Assembly (NCBI RefSeq): GCF_005877885.1
Contig: NZ_VCHY01000005.1
Location: forward strand, 1-64,000
DNA from: Labilibacter sediminis
GTDB taxonomy: Bacteria > Bacteroidota > Bacteroidia > Bacteroidales > Marinilabiliaceae
Direction: 5' to 3'
DNA length: 64,000 nucleotides
Both the position numbers and the translations under genes were made by a program. Below, one piece after another: positions 45,346 to 54,035 of the stretch. Positions within the stretch are counted from its first letter, which is position 1; each line of letters opens with the position of its first letter. Below the pieces are notes generated by a model. It made no database searches, was not told the origin of the DNA, and worked only from the letters and a program-made list of their open reading frames with translations.

Positions 45346-45894
45346 CTAAACTTCTACTTCAGATACGATTTCCATACCTCTGGTGATGGCTTTCTCGTTT
45401 AAAGGAAGTAAATGGTGATGCCTTTCGGGTAAAGAACTTTTTAAACCCTTAAGTACATTATCCATCTTCACTACTTCATTAATCTTTAAATAAGCTCCCA
45501 AAACAATCATATTGAATGTTTTTGTTGAATGCATTTTTGCCGCTTCTTCAGCTGCATCCACCCTGTAAATATTAATATCTTTTCTTTCCGGATGACGGGT
45601 AATTCCATTTCCATCATAAAGTAGGATACCTCCCGGCTTTACTTGCTCTTCAAACTTATCCATGGATTGCTGATTAAGAATGATGGCAGTATCAAACTCA
45701 TGCAAAATAGGTGAACTTATTCTGGAATCTGATAGAATAACCGTAACATTTGCTGTTCCTCCGCGCATTTCGGGACCGTATGATGGCATCCAGGAAACTT
45801 CTAAATCCTGCATTACTCCAGAATATGCAAGTATTTTACCCATGGATAATACTCCTTGTCCACCAAAACCAGCTATTATTATTTCTTCCTTCAT
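45346..45894 (-). CDS. 2-oxoacid:ferredoxin oxidoreductase, gamma subunit
   Basis: The 182-residue protein has the gamma-type opening IIIAGFGGQGVLSMGKILAY and the conserved SWMPSYGPEMRGGTANVTV, followed by ILNQQSM and PGGILLYDG. This subunit is the third part of the enzyme that oxidises 2-oxoacids and CoA to acyl-CoA and CO2 while reducing ferredoxin. It is 80 bases downstream of the TPP-binding subunit. The set could be of the KOR (2-oxoglutarate) or VOR (branched-chain) type; order and relatives in this group favour VOR. Confidence 0.9.
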   Translation of the reverse strand: MKEEIIIAGFGGQGVLSMGKILAYSGVMQDLEVSWMPSYGPEMRGGTANVTVILSDSRISSPILHEFDTAIILNQQSMDKFEEQVKPGGILLYDGNGITRHPERKDINIYRVDAAEEAAKMHSTKTFNMIVLGAYLKINEVVKMDNVLKGLKSSLPERHHHLLPLNEKAITRGMEIVSEVEV

Positions 45895-45974
45895 TGTTTT
45901 TATAGTATTAAGACACTAGATCCAGAACAAGACAAAGCGCAGTCATCTAATATCTATAAATTAAAATCATTCAA

Positions 45975-46736
45975 TTATTCGTCCTTTAAATCTCCCAAAG
46001 GATAAAAAGGAAACATATTCTCAACCATCCAGTCATTGGCTTTTGCAGGGGTCATTTTCCAACCCGAACTACAGGTCGAAACCACCTCTACCAAGGAAGT
46101 ACCTTTTTTCTGCTGTTGGTTTTCGAAGGCCTTACGTAAGGCTTTTTTTGTTTTGCGAACAGCTGCTGCCGTATGACACGAGTGACGAGTAACATATGAT
46201 GTACCTGGCAATTGAGCCAATAATTCTGTTATTTTCAAAGGATTTCCATCCTGCTGAGGCTCTCTACCAAAAGGACAAGTAGAAGCCTTCATTCCTTTTA
46301 AAGTTGTTGGAGCCATCTGCCCCCCAGTCATACCATAAATACCATTATTGATAAAAACCATAACAATATTCTCACCCCTATTACAGGCATGAATGGTTTC
46401 TGCTGTACCAATGGCTGCTAAATCTCCATCTCCCTGATAAGAAAATACCATTTTGTCAGGCAATAATCTTTTTACTCCCGTTGCAACAGCCGGTGCACGA
46501 CCATGCGCTGCTTCCTGCCAATCAATATGCAAGTAATCATAGGCAAAAACAGCACATCCTACAGGTGCAACTCCTATTGTTTTTTCCTGGATACCCATTT
46601 CGTCAATCACCTCAGCTATTAGCTTATGAACAACACCATGCGTACATCCCGGGCAATAGTGCATCTCCTTATCTGTAAGGACCATGCTTTTTTTATAAAC
46701 TAAATTTTCTTCTTTTACAATTTCTTTGATATCCAT
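45975..46736 (-). CDS. 2-oxoacid:ferredoxin oxidoreductase, TPP-binding beta subunit
   Basis: The 253-residue protein carries the thiamine pyrophosphate motif GDGDLAAIG, followed by the metal-binding NNGIYGMTGGQ. The cluster and CoA-side residues include YCPGCTHG and APVGCAVFAYDY. It catalyses decarboxylation of the 2-oxoacid on TPP. Only four bases separate it from the alpha-subunit gene, so expression is coupled. Confidence 0.93.
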   Translation of the reverse strand: MDIKEIVKEENLVYKKSMVLTDKEMHYCPGCTHGVVHKLIAEVIDEMGIQEKTIGVAPVGCAVFAYDYLHIDWQEAAHGRAPAVATGVKRLLPDKMVFSYQGDGDLAAIGTAETIHACNRGENIVMVFINNGIYGMTGGQMAPTTLKGMKASTCPFGREPQQDGNPLKITELLAQLPGTSYVTRHSCHTAAAVRKTKKALRKAFENQQQKKGTSLVEVVSTCSSGWKMTPAKANDWMVENMFPFYPLGDLKDE

Positions 46737-46740
46737 GGCA

Positions 46741-47826
46741 TTATCCTTCTATAAAGTTTGACTCAAGTGCTTTAACTACTTCATCTGGTGAAGGAATGAT
46801 TCCTCCGAAACGGCCAAAATGCTCAACACTTACTGATCCATTCACCGCCAATTTAACATCCTCAACCATTTGTCCGGCACTCATCTCCACACTTAAAATC
46901 CCTTTTACGTGCTTGGCAATATCCTGAATTGGCTTAGTCGGGAAGGGGAAAAGAGTTATCGGACGAAGTAAACCTGCTTTAATCCCTTTTTCTCGTGCTA
47001 TTTCCACTGACTTTTGACAGATACGAGCACTCGACCCATAAGCTACCAGGAGATATTCAGCATCGTCGCACATATAATTCTCGTAACGCACTTCATTTTC
47101 TTCAACAGCTTTATACTTGGCTTGAAGTTTATAGTTAAAAGCCTCCATCTCTTCAGATGCCAGCTCTACCGAGGTTATAATATTACGTTCTCTATCCGCA
47201 GTTTTTCCGGTAGTTGCCCAAGAACCATACTTTTCTATCAACTCCTCTTCTGTCATCCGGGGCTGTTGCGGCTGCAACTCTACCTTTTCCATCATCTGAC
47301 CTATCACACCATCTGAAAGAATTAAGGCCGGATTACGATATTTAAAGGCTAACTCAAATGCAAGCTCAACAAAATCAGCCATTTCCTGAACAGAAGCTGG
47401 TGCTAATGTGATTAATTTATAATCGCCATGACCACCTCCTTTAACTGATTGAAAATAATCAGATTGAGCTGGCTGAATGGTTCCTAAACCCGGACCTCCT
47501 CTAACTACATTTACCACAACACAAGGCAATTCGCAGCCTGCCATATATGAAAGCCCTTCCTGCATTAAACTTACACCCGGACTTGAAGAACTTGTCATTA
47601 CTTTCTTACCACAACCTGCTCCTCCATATACCATATTAATCGATGCTACTTCACTTTCAGCCTGCAACACTACCATACCTGTTGTATTCCATGGCTGTTG
47701 CGCCATAAGTGTTTCCATAATTTCACTTTGAGGCGTAATGGGATATCCAAAGTATCCATCTGTGCCACATCGAATGGCTGCTTCGGCAATGGCTTCATTG
47801 CCTTTCATTAGCTTTAATTCTTTCAT
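46741..47826 (-). CDS. vorB: 2-oxoacid:ferredoxin oxidoreductase, alpha subunit (VorB-type)
   Basis: The start is taken at ATG 47826 (MKELKLMKGNEAIAEAAIRC); nine upstream codons belong to the leader repeat and would need a GTG start. The 361-residue product has the pyrimidine-binding domain motif GYPITPQSEIMETL, the AESEVASINMVYGG block, SSSPGVSLMQEGLSYMAG and a C-terminal transketolase-type domain (LRPITLFPFP). VorB-type subunits act on branched-chain 2-oxoacids such as 3-methyl-2-oxobutanoate. Ferredoxin is encoded upstream, gamma and beta subunits downstream. The leader holds a dispersed element. Confidence 0.9.
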   Translation of the reverse strand: MKELKLMKGNEAIAEAAIRCGTDGYFGYPITPQSEIMETLMAQQPWNTTGMVVLQAESEVASINMVYGGAGCGKKVMTSSSSPGVSLMQEGLSYMAGCELPCVVVNVVRGGPGLGTIQPAQSDYFQSVKGGGHGDYKLITLAPASVQEMADFVELAFELAFKYRNPALILSDGVIGQMMEKVELQPQQPRMTEEELIEKYGSWATTGKTADRERNIITSVELASEEMEAFNYKLQAKYKAVEENEVRYENYMCDDAEYLLVAYGSSARICQKSVEIAREKGIKAGLLRPITLFPFPTKPIQDIAKHVKGILSVEMSAGQMVEDVKLAVNGSVSVEHFGRFGGIIPSPDEVVKALESNFIEG

Positions 47827-47927
47827 GTGTTTATATTTTCTTTCAGTTGTCACATGGAACTCTCAAGAAATTTTAATCCTTACCCAGTGTGTAATTTTTA
47901 AGATTAAAATTTTCATGCTCGTTTCAT
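47824..47927 (-). repeat. dispersed 5'-leader element, copy C
   Basis: On the minus strand: ATGAAACGAGCATG at the distal end, a perfect 11-bp stem (AAATTTTAATC with GATTAAAATTT) around a loop with ACACAC, then TTGAGAGTTCCATGTGAC, and 26 bases later the ATG of vorB. Copies upstream of two other genes are at 9095-9195 and 20331-20427. No in-frame coding through the element is possible because of a TGA. Confidence 0.65.
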
Positions 47928-48102
47928 ATGCTTACTTTCTTCTTTCTACGGTTAACCAAAACTTTCTGTTTACAACATCGAACGTTTTTAGAATTTAGTT
48001 TCATCACTTTTAGGGTTTACACCCGCATGATTGATAACCGCAATTGAGCAATCTTAAAAATAATACTTTTTGCAAAACAAAGAGAGGTTATTCTCCATCT
48101 TA

Positions 48103-48327
48103 CTATGCCTTAACTTTATAAACCGTTATACAGCTATCCGGACATACCATTGCACAATTGGTGCATCCAATACATGCTTCCGGGTTTCCCATTTGTGAAT
48201 AATGAAAGCCTTTGGCATTAACTTCTCTTGCCATTTCTATTACTTTGGTAGGACAAGCTACCATGCATAGTTCACAGCCTTTGCATTTTACAGTATCAAC
48301 TACTATTGCTCCTTTAGCTTTAGCCAT
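48103..48327 (-). CDS. 2[4Fe-4S] ferredoxin, delta-type subunit
   Basis: The 74-residue protein has two cluster motifs, CKGCELCMVACP and CIGCTNCAMVCP, each with four ligands. It is the electron acceptor or delta subunit of the oxidoreductase encoded downstream. The gap of about 275 bases to vorB contains the leader element, so vorB may have its own control while the ferredoxin leads the operon. Confidence 0.93.
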   Translation of the reverse strand: MAKAKGAIVVDTVKCKGCELCMVACPTKVIEMAREVNAKGFHYSQMGNPEACIGCTNCAMVCPDSCITVYKVKA

Positions 48328-48509
48328 AATTCTGATTTATTTTTTTTGTTGCTCACGCAATTTATACAATATTACCGTTTTTATTTATGATGGGAATCAT
48401 AGAAATACACTGTTATACAACAGCACATAATTATTGCGCAATGCCAAAAATTTGCATTACCACCTAGCGGTCTTTTTCCAATAAAATCAACTATTTTTCT
48501 TTTCGATTG

Positions 48510-49835
48510 CTAGTGACTGTGTAGACTCTCCCGGAACCTTTTTAAACGTTCCTCTAAGATATAAAACCTGCTCCTTTCAATCTGTGAAACACAAGCCCTT
48601 AATCCTTCTTTTAGACTACCAGTATTCTTTAGTGCTATTGCACTGATTCCGTAATACAATAGTTTTTCTAACAACTCACCTCCGGTGAATCCTTTGTGTC
48701 CTATTGTAAAATAAAAACCATCGGCAATGGGTGTATCAATGTCTTTGTCGTAAATAATTGTGAAACCATATTTCACAAACAACTCTTTCATTAATCTGGC
48801 CCTAATGCCATACTCTTTTACCTCTTCAATAAAATTATAATCTCCGTCGCAAGCTGCTTTATACATGGCCGCAATGGCATACTGTGCAGAGTGGCTTGCT
48901 CCGGCAGACAGCGAATATAATAATCTTCCGACAATTACGGACCCCAAACCGCCAATTCCGAACCTTATTTTTAATGATTCAAAATAACGACCATACAACT
49001 CATTCGATACACAAAGGGTGCCAAGTCGCTGACCAGCATAACTAAAGACTTTGGAACTTGAAATTAATAAGATGTAATTGTTGGTATATTTTGCTACAGT
49101 TGGTTGAAAGGGTGGTTCAAAAGGAACGGAAACATCTGTTCTGAAATCCATGCCAAAATAGGCCAAATCCTCAACAACTATGGTATTGTATTTATTGGCC
49201 AATGAACCTATGACCTCCAACTCATCTTCATGAAAACAAATCCAGGTTGGATTGTTTGGGTTGGAATATATAATGGCGCAAATATTTTCTTTAGTCAGAT
49301 AACTTTCAAGTTTTTGCTTTAAATCTTTTCCTCTGTAATTAAAAACATCAAAGGTTTCAAACTTAAAACCCAACACGTTCATTTGTTGCTTTTGTACAGG
49401 AAAACCAGGGTCTATAAAAAGAAAGGTATCTTTTTTTGGATTAAGATTCCCCAAAGCCATAAAGGCAGCATAACCTCCCTGCATTGCCCCTACGGTAGGA
49501 ATGCAGCATTCCGGAGCAATATCAATATCCATAAAGGCTTTTACAAAACGACTGGCTTCTTTCTTAAAAGGTTTAATGCCATCAAGCATTGGATATTTTG
49601 AAGCTACACCTTTTTGAAGGGCTTCGATTTCTGCCTTTACACCAACTTTGGAAGGAGGTAAACTTGGCACCCCCATCTCCATCCTTATAAATCGGGTGTT
49701 TGAAAGTTCTTCAATTTCATTAACTATAGTAACAATTTCGCGTATTGTACCTCTGCCTAAATCTTCAACATGTTCCTTACTCAACACTTTTTTTATGATT
49801 GCCGGATCAATGATCGTTGAAAATTTAGTTTTCAT
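48510..49835 (-). CDS. PLP-dependent aminotransferase, class I/II
   Basis: The 441-residue fold type I enzyme has the PLP lysine at Lys262 (ISSSKVFSYAGQRLG), the cofactor Asp in VVEDLAYFGMD and SNPNNPT. Amino acid transaminases of this type feed 2-oxoacids into ferredoxin oxidoreductases, and the next operon encodes one. Substrate preference cannot be deduced. It is independent of the ferredoxin gene (gap of about 180 bases with a likely promoter), yet the same strand and proximity imply a functional link. Confidence 0.9.
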   Translation of the reverse strand: MKTKFSTIIDPAIIKKVLSKEHVEDLGRGTIREIVTIVNEIEELSNTRFIRMEMGVPSLPPSKVGVKAEIEALQKGVASKYPMLDGIKPFKKEASRFVKAFMDIDIAPECCIPTVGAMQGGYAAFMALGNLNPKKDTFLFIDPGFPVQKQQMNVLGFKFETFDVFNYRGKDLKQKLESYLTKENICAIIYSNPNNPTWICFHEDELEVIGSLANKYNTIVVEDLAYFGMDFRTDVSVPFEPPFQPTVAKYTNNYILLISSSKVFSYAGQRLGTLCVSNELYGRYFESLKIRFGIGGLGSVIVGRLLYSLSAGASHSAQYAIAAMYKAACDGDYNFIEEVKEYGIRARLMKELFVKYGFTIIYDKDIDTPIADGFYFTIGHKGFTGGELLEKLLYYGISAIALKNTGSLKEGLRACVSQIERSRFYILEERLKRFRESLHSH

Positions 49836-49912
49836 TTAATTATAATTTTAAATTAATACACAAATCCTCCTGCTTCATAATGGCTCAACTATAGCATCAG
49901 CCTTTATATCTG

Positions 49913-50437
49913 CTAAAACCCATATGCTTCATGAAGCATTTTTAACCAAGCCTGCACGCGCCCTAATGTTTTCTCAGCCTCATTATCTTCATCTAAAGGC
50001 AAGCCAACAAACTTTCCATTCTCGAGAGCTTCCGAATCATTATATTGATATCCCTCATCTTCACAAAAACCAACTACTTTTACATTAAACTTCTTGAGCT
50101 TCTCATTCAACCAACCCATGGCATCCACAAAATGATCTGGGTAATTTATTTGATCTCCTAATCCATAAATGGCCACTTGCTTACCTTCCCAATGTGCCTC
50201 TTTTAAATGTGTAAAAAAACCATCCCAGTCGTCATCTTCATGTTCCGAGTCCCAGTTAGTACGCCCAAGGGTTGAAATACCAAAAATAATACGATCAAAA
50301 CGATCGATTATTTGCCCTCCGGAATCTTTAACCAAAACAAGTTCTGCTTTATCTTCTCCTAGTTCTTTGGCTATAATATTTGCTACTTTACCAACACTCC
50401 CTTTCTCGGGACCATATAAAATGCCTATTTTTTTCAT
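49913..50437 (-). CDS. flavodoxin
   Basis: The 174-residue protein has the flavodoxin fold: GILYGPEKGSVGKVANII (phosphate loop), FGISTLGRTNWDSEHEDDDW (isoalloxazine loop with Trp) and VAIYGLGDQINYPDHF. It carries single electrons with FMN and can replace ferredoxin when iron is scarce. Length is that of long-chain flavodoxins. It lies upstream of the aminotransferase gene on the same strand. Confidence 0.93.
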   Translation of the reverse strand: MKKIGILYGPEKGSVGKVANIIAKELGEDKAELVLVKDSGGQIIDRFDRIIFGISTLGRTNWDSEHEDDDWDGFFTHLKEAHWEGKQVAIYGLGDQINYPDHFVDAMGWLNEKLKKFNVKVVGFCEDEGYQYNDSEALENGKFVGLPLDEDNEAEKTLGRVQAWLKMLHEAYGF

Positions 50438-50611
50438 CGATAATAATTAGAATAGTTTGAATTATCACATTTCTTTAATTCCGGAGAGTTGCCTTTAATA
50501 CCACTCTTCCCTATCAAATTTGTACTATTTATTGCTGAAAAACAATAACATTTCTCATACATATGCTTTTAGTACAGATTAAGTCAAATCTTAAAACTCC
50601 GCAAAAAATGA

Positions 50612-50642
50612 TTTGGCTCAACAATAAAGGTTAGTACCTTTG
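50612..50642 (+). promoter_or_regulatory. consensus Bacteroidota promoter of the pseudouridine synthase gene
   Basis: TTTG at 50612-50615, a 19-base spacer and TACCTTTG at 50635-50642 match the -33/-7 consensus at every defined base. It places the transcript start near 50648 and rules out a TTG start at 50640 in favour of ATG 50661. Confidence 0.7.
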
Positions 50643-50660
50643 AAGGCTTTAAATATCGCT

Positions 50661-51539
50661 ATGAACAATCCCTCAAAAAAAATAGAATCCTATATAGTTC
50701 CGCCCTTAAGTAACAGGGTGCGTTTATCGGATTTTGCACCCGGTATTTTTAAGTCCCTCGTTTCAAAAAAGGCAACAAAAAATGCCATTAAAAAAGGATT
50801 GGTTTGGGTGAATGGAAAAAAGGGGTATACCGGTGATTTTATACTCGGTGGTGAAACCGTAGATCTATATCAGGCAAAAGAGGATAGTTCAAAACCCAGT
50901 ATCCAACTGGATATTAATGTTTATTTTGAGGATGACTATTTAGCCATTGTGAATAAACCTGCCGGTGTGGTGGTGAGTGGAAATAAAAGACTCACTCTGG
51001 AGAATGCCCTTCCTTCTGTACTAAATAAAAGTAGTCAGCCGGATGCCTTAAACAGACCAGAACCTATTCACCGTCTTGATTTTCCAACCAGCGGTGCCTT
51101 ACTTATTGGCAAAACCCAAAGCATGGTGATAGCGTTAAACAAATTATTTGAAACACGGGAAATAGATAAGCGATACCTGGCCATAACAATTGGCAAGCAA
51201 AAACCTGAAGGAATTATAAATGAAGATATCGATCAAAAAGCATCTAAATCAGAATACTCAGTAATTAAATCTGTTCCATCGGATCGTTTTAATTATCTCA
51301 ACTTAGTTCAATTAAATCCTCACTCAGGCAGACGGCACCAACTAAGAAAGCACTTACTTTTTATCGGTAATCCTATTTTGGGTGATGCCGTTTATTATAT
51401 TGAAGATAAAATCTTAAAAGGAAAAGGCCTGTACTTGCACTCTCACTCTCTTAAGTTTTTACACCCTGTTACAAAAGAGAATATTCATTGCATTGTTCCT
51501 CCTCCTTCAAAATTTCACAAACTTTTCCCTGATATTTAA
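50661..51539 (+). CDS. RluA-family pseudouridine synthase
   Basis: The start at ATG 50661 follows from the promoter position. The 292-residue product has an N-terminal S4-like RNA-binding region (about 15-75), the catalytic motif HRLDFPTSGALL with the active Asp, and LVQLNPHSGRRHQLRKHL near the end. It makes pseudouridine in rRNA or tRNA; the target position is not readable. Its stop overlaps the stop of the convergent acyl-CoA synthetase gene by three to four bases. Confidence 0.9.
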   Translation: MNNPSKKIESYIVPPLSNRVRLSDFAPGIFKSLVSKKATKNAIKKGLVWVNGKKGYTGDFILGGETVDLYQAKEDSSKPSIQLDINVYFEDDYLAIVNKPAGVVVSGNKRLTLENALPSVLNKSSQPDALNRPEPIHRLDFPTSGALLIGKTQSMVIALNKLFETREIDKRYLAITIGKQKPEGIINEDIDQKASKSEYSVIKSVPSDRFNYLNLVQLNPHSGRRHQLRKHLLFIGNPILGDAVYYIEDKILKGKGLYLHSHSLKFLHPVTKENIHCIVPPPSKFHKLFPDI

Positions 51540-53596
51540 GCATGTTCAATTCTGATGCGAGCATCAACAGTTATGATTGAATCTTTTGTTCCCATAAGAG
51601 GATTAATATCAAGTTCTTTAATTTCTGTGGCAAATCGGAGCATAACAGATAACCTTACAATTATATCCACAAACTGATCTATATTGATACCATCATTGCC
51701 TCGTAATCCTTCCAGAATGGCTTTACTCCTTAAATTATTTACCATATCCTGAGCCTCTGCTGTTGACAAAGGAGCAAGACCTGATGATACATCCTTAAGT
51801 ACCTCTACAAAAATTCCACCCATACCACATAAAACCACATGACCAAATTTGGGTTCATATTTAGCCCCAATAAACAGCTCTGTACCTTTTAACATGGGTT
51901 GTAAGATGACGCCCTGAGCGCCCTCTATTTTCATTAATCGATTAAACTCGTTAATTAAGTGTGTTTTTGTATGAATATTTAAAGAAACACCTTCCACATC
52001 TGTCTTATGTATAGGACCAACTACTTTCATCACAACGGGATATCCAATTTCTTCAGCTGTTTTCTCTAGCATTTTTTCGTCGTTAACAAAAACTTCTTTT
52101 ACCGTTGGAATACCTGCTGCTTCAAAAAGCTGCTGAACCTGTTGTGGTTTCAGATATCCATTCTCAAAACCTTTAATCAGATTTCTTATGGCATGAATAT
52201 CGACATCTTTCATTTCTATTGACTCGCGACCTGGAGCCTGCGTTTTATGTACTTTAGTCAGTGCATGCCCTAACATTACTTCATCCGGAAAGTTGATATT
52301 TCCTTTGGACAAAAAGTATTTAATATCATCATCGGCATTAACCACAGAAGGTAAAATGGGAAAAATAGGCTTAGAGCAGGTTCTCATTTTGGTATGAAGC
52401 ACATCGTAAACTTCTCTTACCGGAAATAATCCAGGACTGCCAAAAATGACCGCCATGGCATCTATGTGGTCAAAATCTTTTTCACAGGCATCAATAATTT
52501 CACCTAATTGTTCAGCTGTTCCTGTGGCTAAAAAATCGATTGGATTACCTACACTGGAGCCCTCAAAAAGTTTCTCCTGTAATTTATTGGCTTTTGGTCC
52601 TTCAATGGTCGGTATCTTAATGCCTCCCTGCGAAAGAGAATCTGTTAGCATTACAGCAGGTCCGCCTGCATGTGTAATAACCGCCATATTATCACCATTT
52701 AACTCCCTGGCCATAAACACTGCTGCAACCGTAGCCAGCTCTAATCTCCCATTACATCTGACAATACCTGCTTTTCTGAATAAGGCATCAACAGCCATAT
52801 CTGAACTTGCCATGGCCCCCGTATGACTCGATGCCGCCCTCATTCCTGCTTCTGATGTTCCTGATTTTATAGCTGCAATCTTGCAACCTTTATTTACCAG
52901 TGAACGCGCATGATGCAATAACTTATCCGGATCATTAATGCTCTCAATATATAGCAATTTAATCCTTGAGCTTGTTTCCGGATTATACGTTTCATCCAGG
53001 TAAGCCAACACATCCTCAACTCCTGTCTGCGCACTATTCCCGACTGAGAAAATACTATTGAACTTTAAACCCAAAGCAACACCCGTTTCCAGAACAAAAA
53101 CAGCTGTTGCTCCTGAACCGGAAATAAAATCAGCACCGCCAGGATCCAGTCTTGGAATAGGCTCGGTAAAAATACTATGGTGATGATGATTAATTACACC
53201 TATACAATTGGGTCCTATTAAGCAACCTCCTACCTTATTCACCTCCTCAACAATTTGCTTTTCATATCCGGCACCCACTTTATTTTCTTCACTAAATCCT
53301 GCAGAAATAACAATAAAAGCCTTGGTATTTTTTTGTTGAGCTAAATCTCTAACTACTTCGGGACAATATTTTGCTGCCACTGCAACTACCGCCATATCAA
53401 TATCTTGAGGAAGTTCTTCAACTCTACTATAAGCCTTAACTCCCTGAACCTCCTCTTGCTTTAGATTAATGACAAAAACATCTCCTCTAAAACACTCCAA
53501 TATATTATATAGTATTTTGCCTCCCGGCTTTTGCAAATCACCTGAACCACCTACTACTACAATACTTTGAGGATTTATTAACTGATTATTAATCAT
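51536..53596 (-). CDS. acyl-CoA synthetase (ADP-forming)
   Basis: The start is taken at ATG 53596 (MINNQLINPQSIVVVGGSG); upstream in-frame codons lack family similarity. The 686-residue product fuses both parts: CoA-binding Rossmann domain, succinyl-CoA-ligase-like domain with SSHTGAMASS (the phospho-histidine region), and a C-terminal ATP-grasp domain (about 480-686; GYPVVMKVVGPIHKTDVEGV). It turns acyl-CoA plus ADP and phosphate into acid and ATP. Together with the 2-oxoacid oxidoreductase upstream in the window it would give substrate-level ATP from amino acids. Confidence 0.92.
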   Translation of the reverse strand: MINNQLINPQSIVVVGGSGDLQKPGGKILYNILECFRGDVFVINLKQEEVQGVKAYSRVEELPQDIDMAVVAVAAKYCPEVVRDLAQQKNTKAFIVISAGFSEENKVGAGYEKQIVEEVNKVGGCLIGPNCIGVINHHHHSIFTEPIPRLDPGGADFISGSGATAVFVLETGVALGLKFNSIFSVGNSAQTGVEDVLAYLDETYNPETSSRIKLLYIESINDPDKLLHHARSLVNKGCKIAAIKSGTSEAGMRAASSHTGAMASSDMAVDALFRKAGIVRCNGRLELATVAAVFMARELNGDNMAVITHAGGPAVMLTDSLSQGGIKIPTIEGPKANKLQEKLFEGSSVGNPIDFLATGTAEQLGEIIDACEKDFDHIDAMAVIFGSPGLFPVREVYDVLHTKMRTCSKPIFPILPSVVNADDDIKYFLSKGNINFPDEVMLGHALTKVHKTQAPGRESIEMKDVDIHAIRNLIKGFENGYLKPQQVQQLFEAAGIPTVKEVFVNDEKMLEKTAEEIGYPVVMKVVGPIHKTDVEGVSLNIHTKTHLINEFNRLMKIEGAQGVILQPMLKGTELFIGAKYEPKFGHVVLCGMGGIFVEVLKDVSSGLAPLSTAEAQDMVNNLRSKAILEGLRGNDGINIDQFVDIIVRLSVMLRFATEIKELDINPLMGTKDSIITVDARIRIEHA

Positions 53597-53916
53597 GCGA
53601 CAGAAATTATTAGTTATTGCTATTTCTCTCTCAAAATTCACTAATTTTTCTGCCTTTAACAATGAAATAAATCAGTTCAAACAAGCTGACATCAATTTCT
53701 ACTATCATTATTAAAACAAAATAATCCTACTCATCTGGTATTAATTTTAAAATCGTAGCAATACATTACCCTCATTAGTCAAAACACATCATTTCATAAA
53801 GTATGGCAAGACTTGATAAAGCAAATAACTTACAATATTTAAGCATTTATATACTTAAAAAAGCAAATAGCCCTTACATATTATCTCAACAGTACTTAAG
53901 ATCAAAGGTATTTTCT

Positions 53917-53924
53917 TAATTTTG
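53917..53924 (+). promoter_or_regulatory. candidate -7 promoter box upstream of hydE
   Basis: The 439-base gap 53597-54035 lies between divergent genes and contains no convincing gene. TAATTTTG at 53917-53924 fully matches the -7 consensus, about 110 bases before hydE. No clear TTTG is at the -33 distance, so activation by a regulator is likely. No other structure was seen in the gap. Confidence 0.4.
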
Positions 53925-54035
53925 CCTTCAAATACAAAACTGTTTCAGCATGGAAATGATACACTTGTTTGTATCGAAAAAAAAGAAATGTTTGATTTAG
54001 GGACAGGAATGTGACAAAATGATAATGGCAAACGC

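Noticed and set aside
53950-53997. Short open frame in the leader of hydE
   Set aside because: Sixteen codons, A-rich, with no ribosome-binding site; likely chance.
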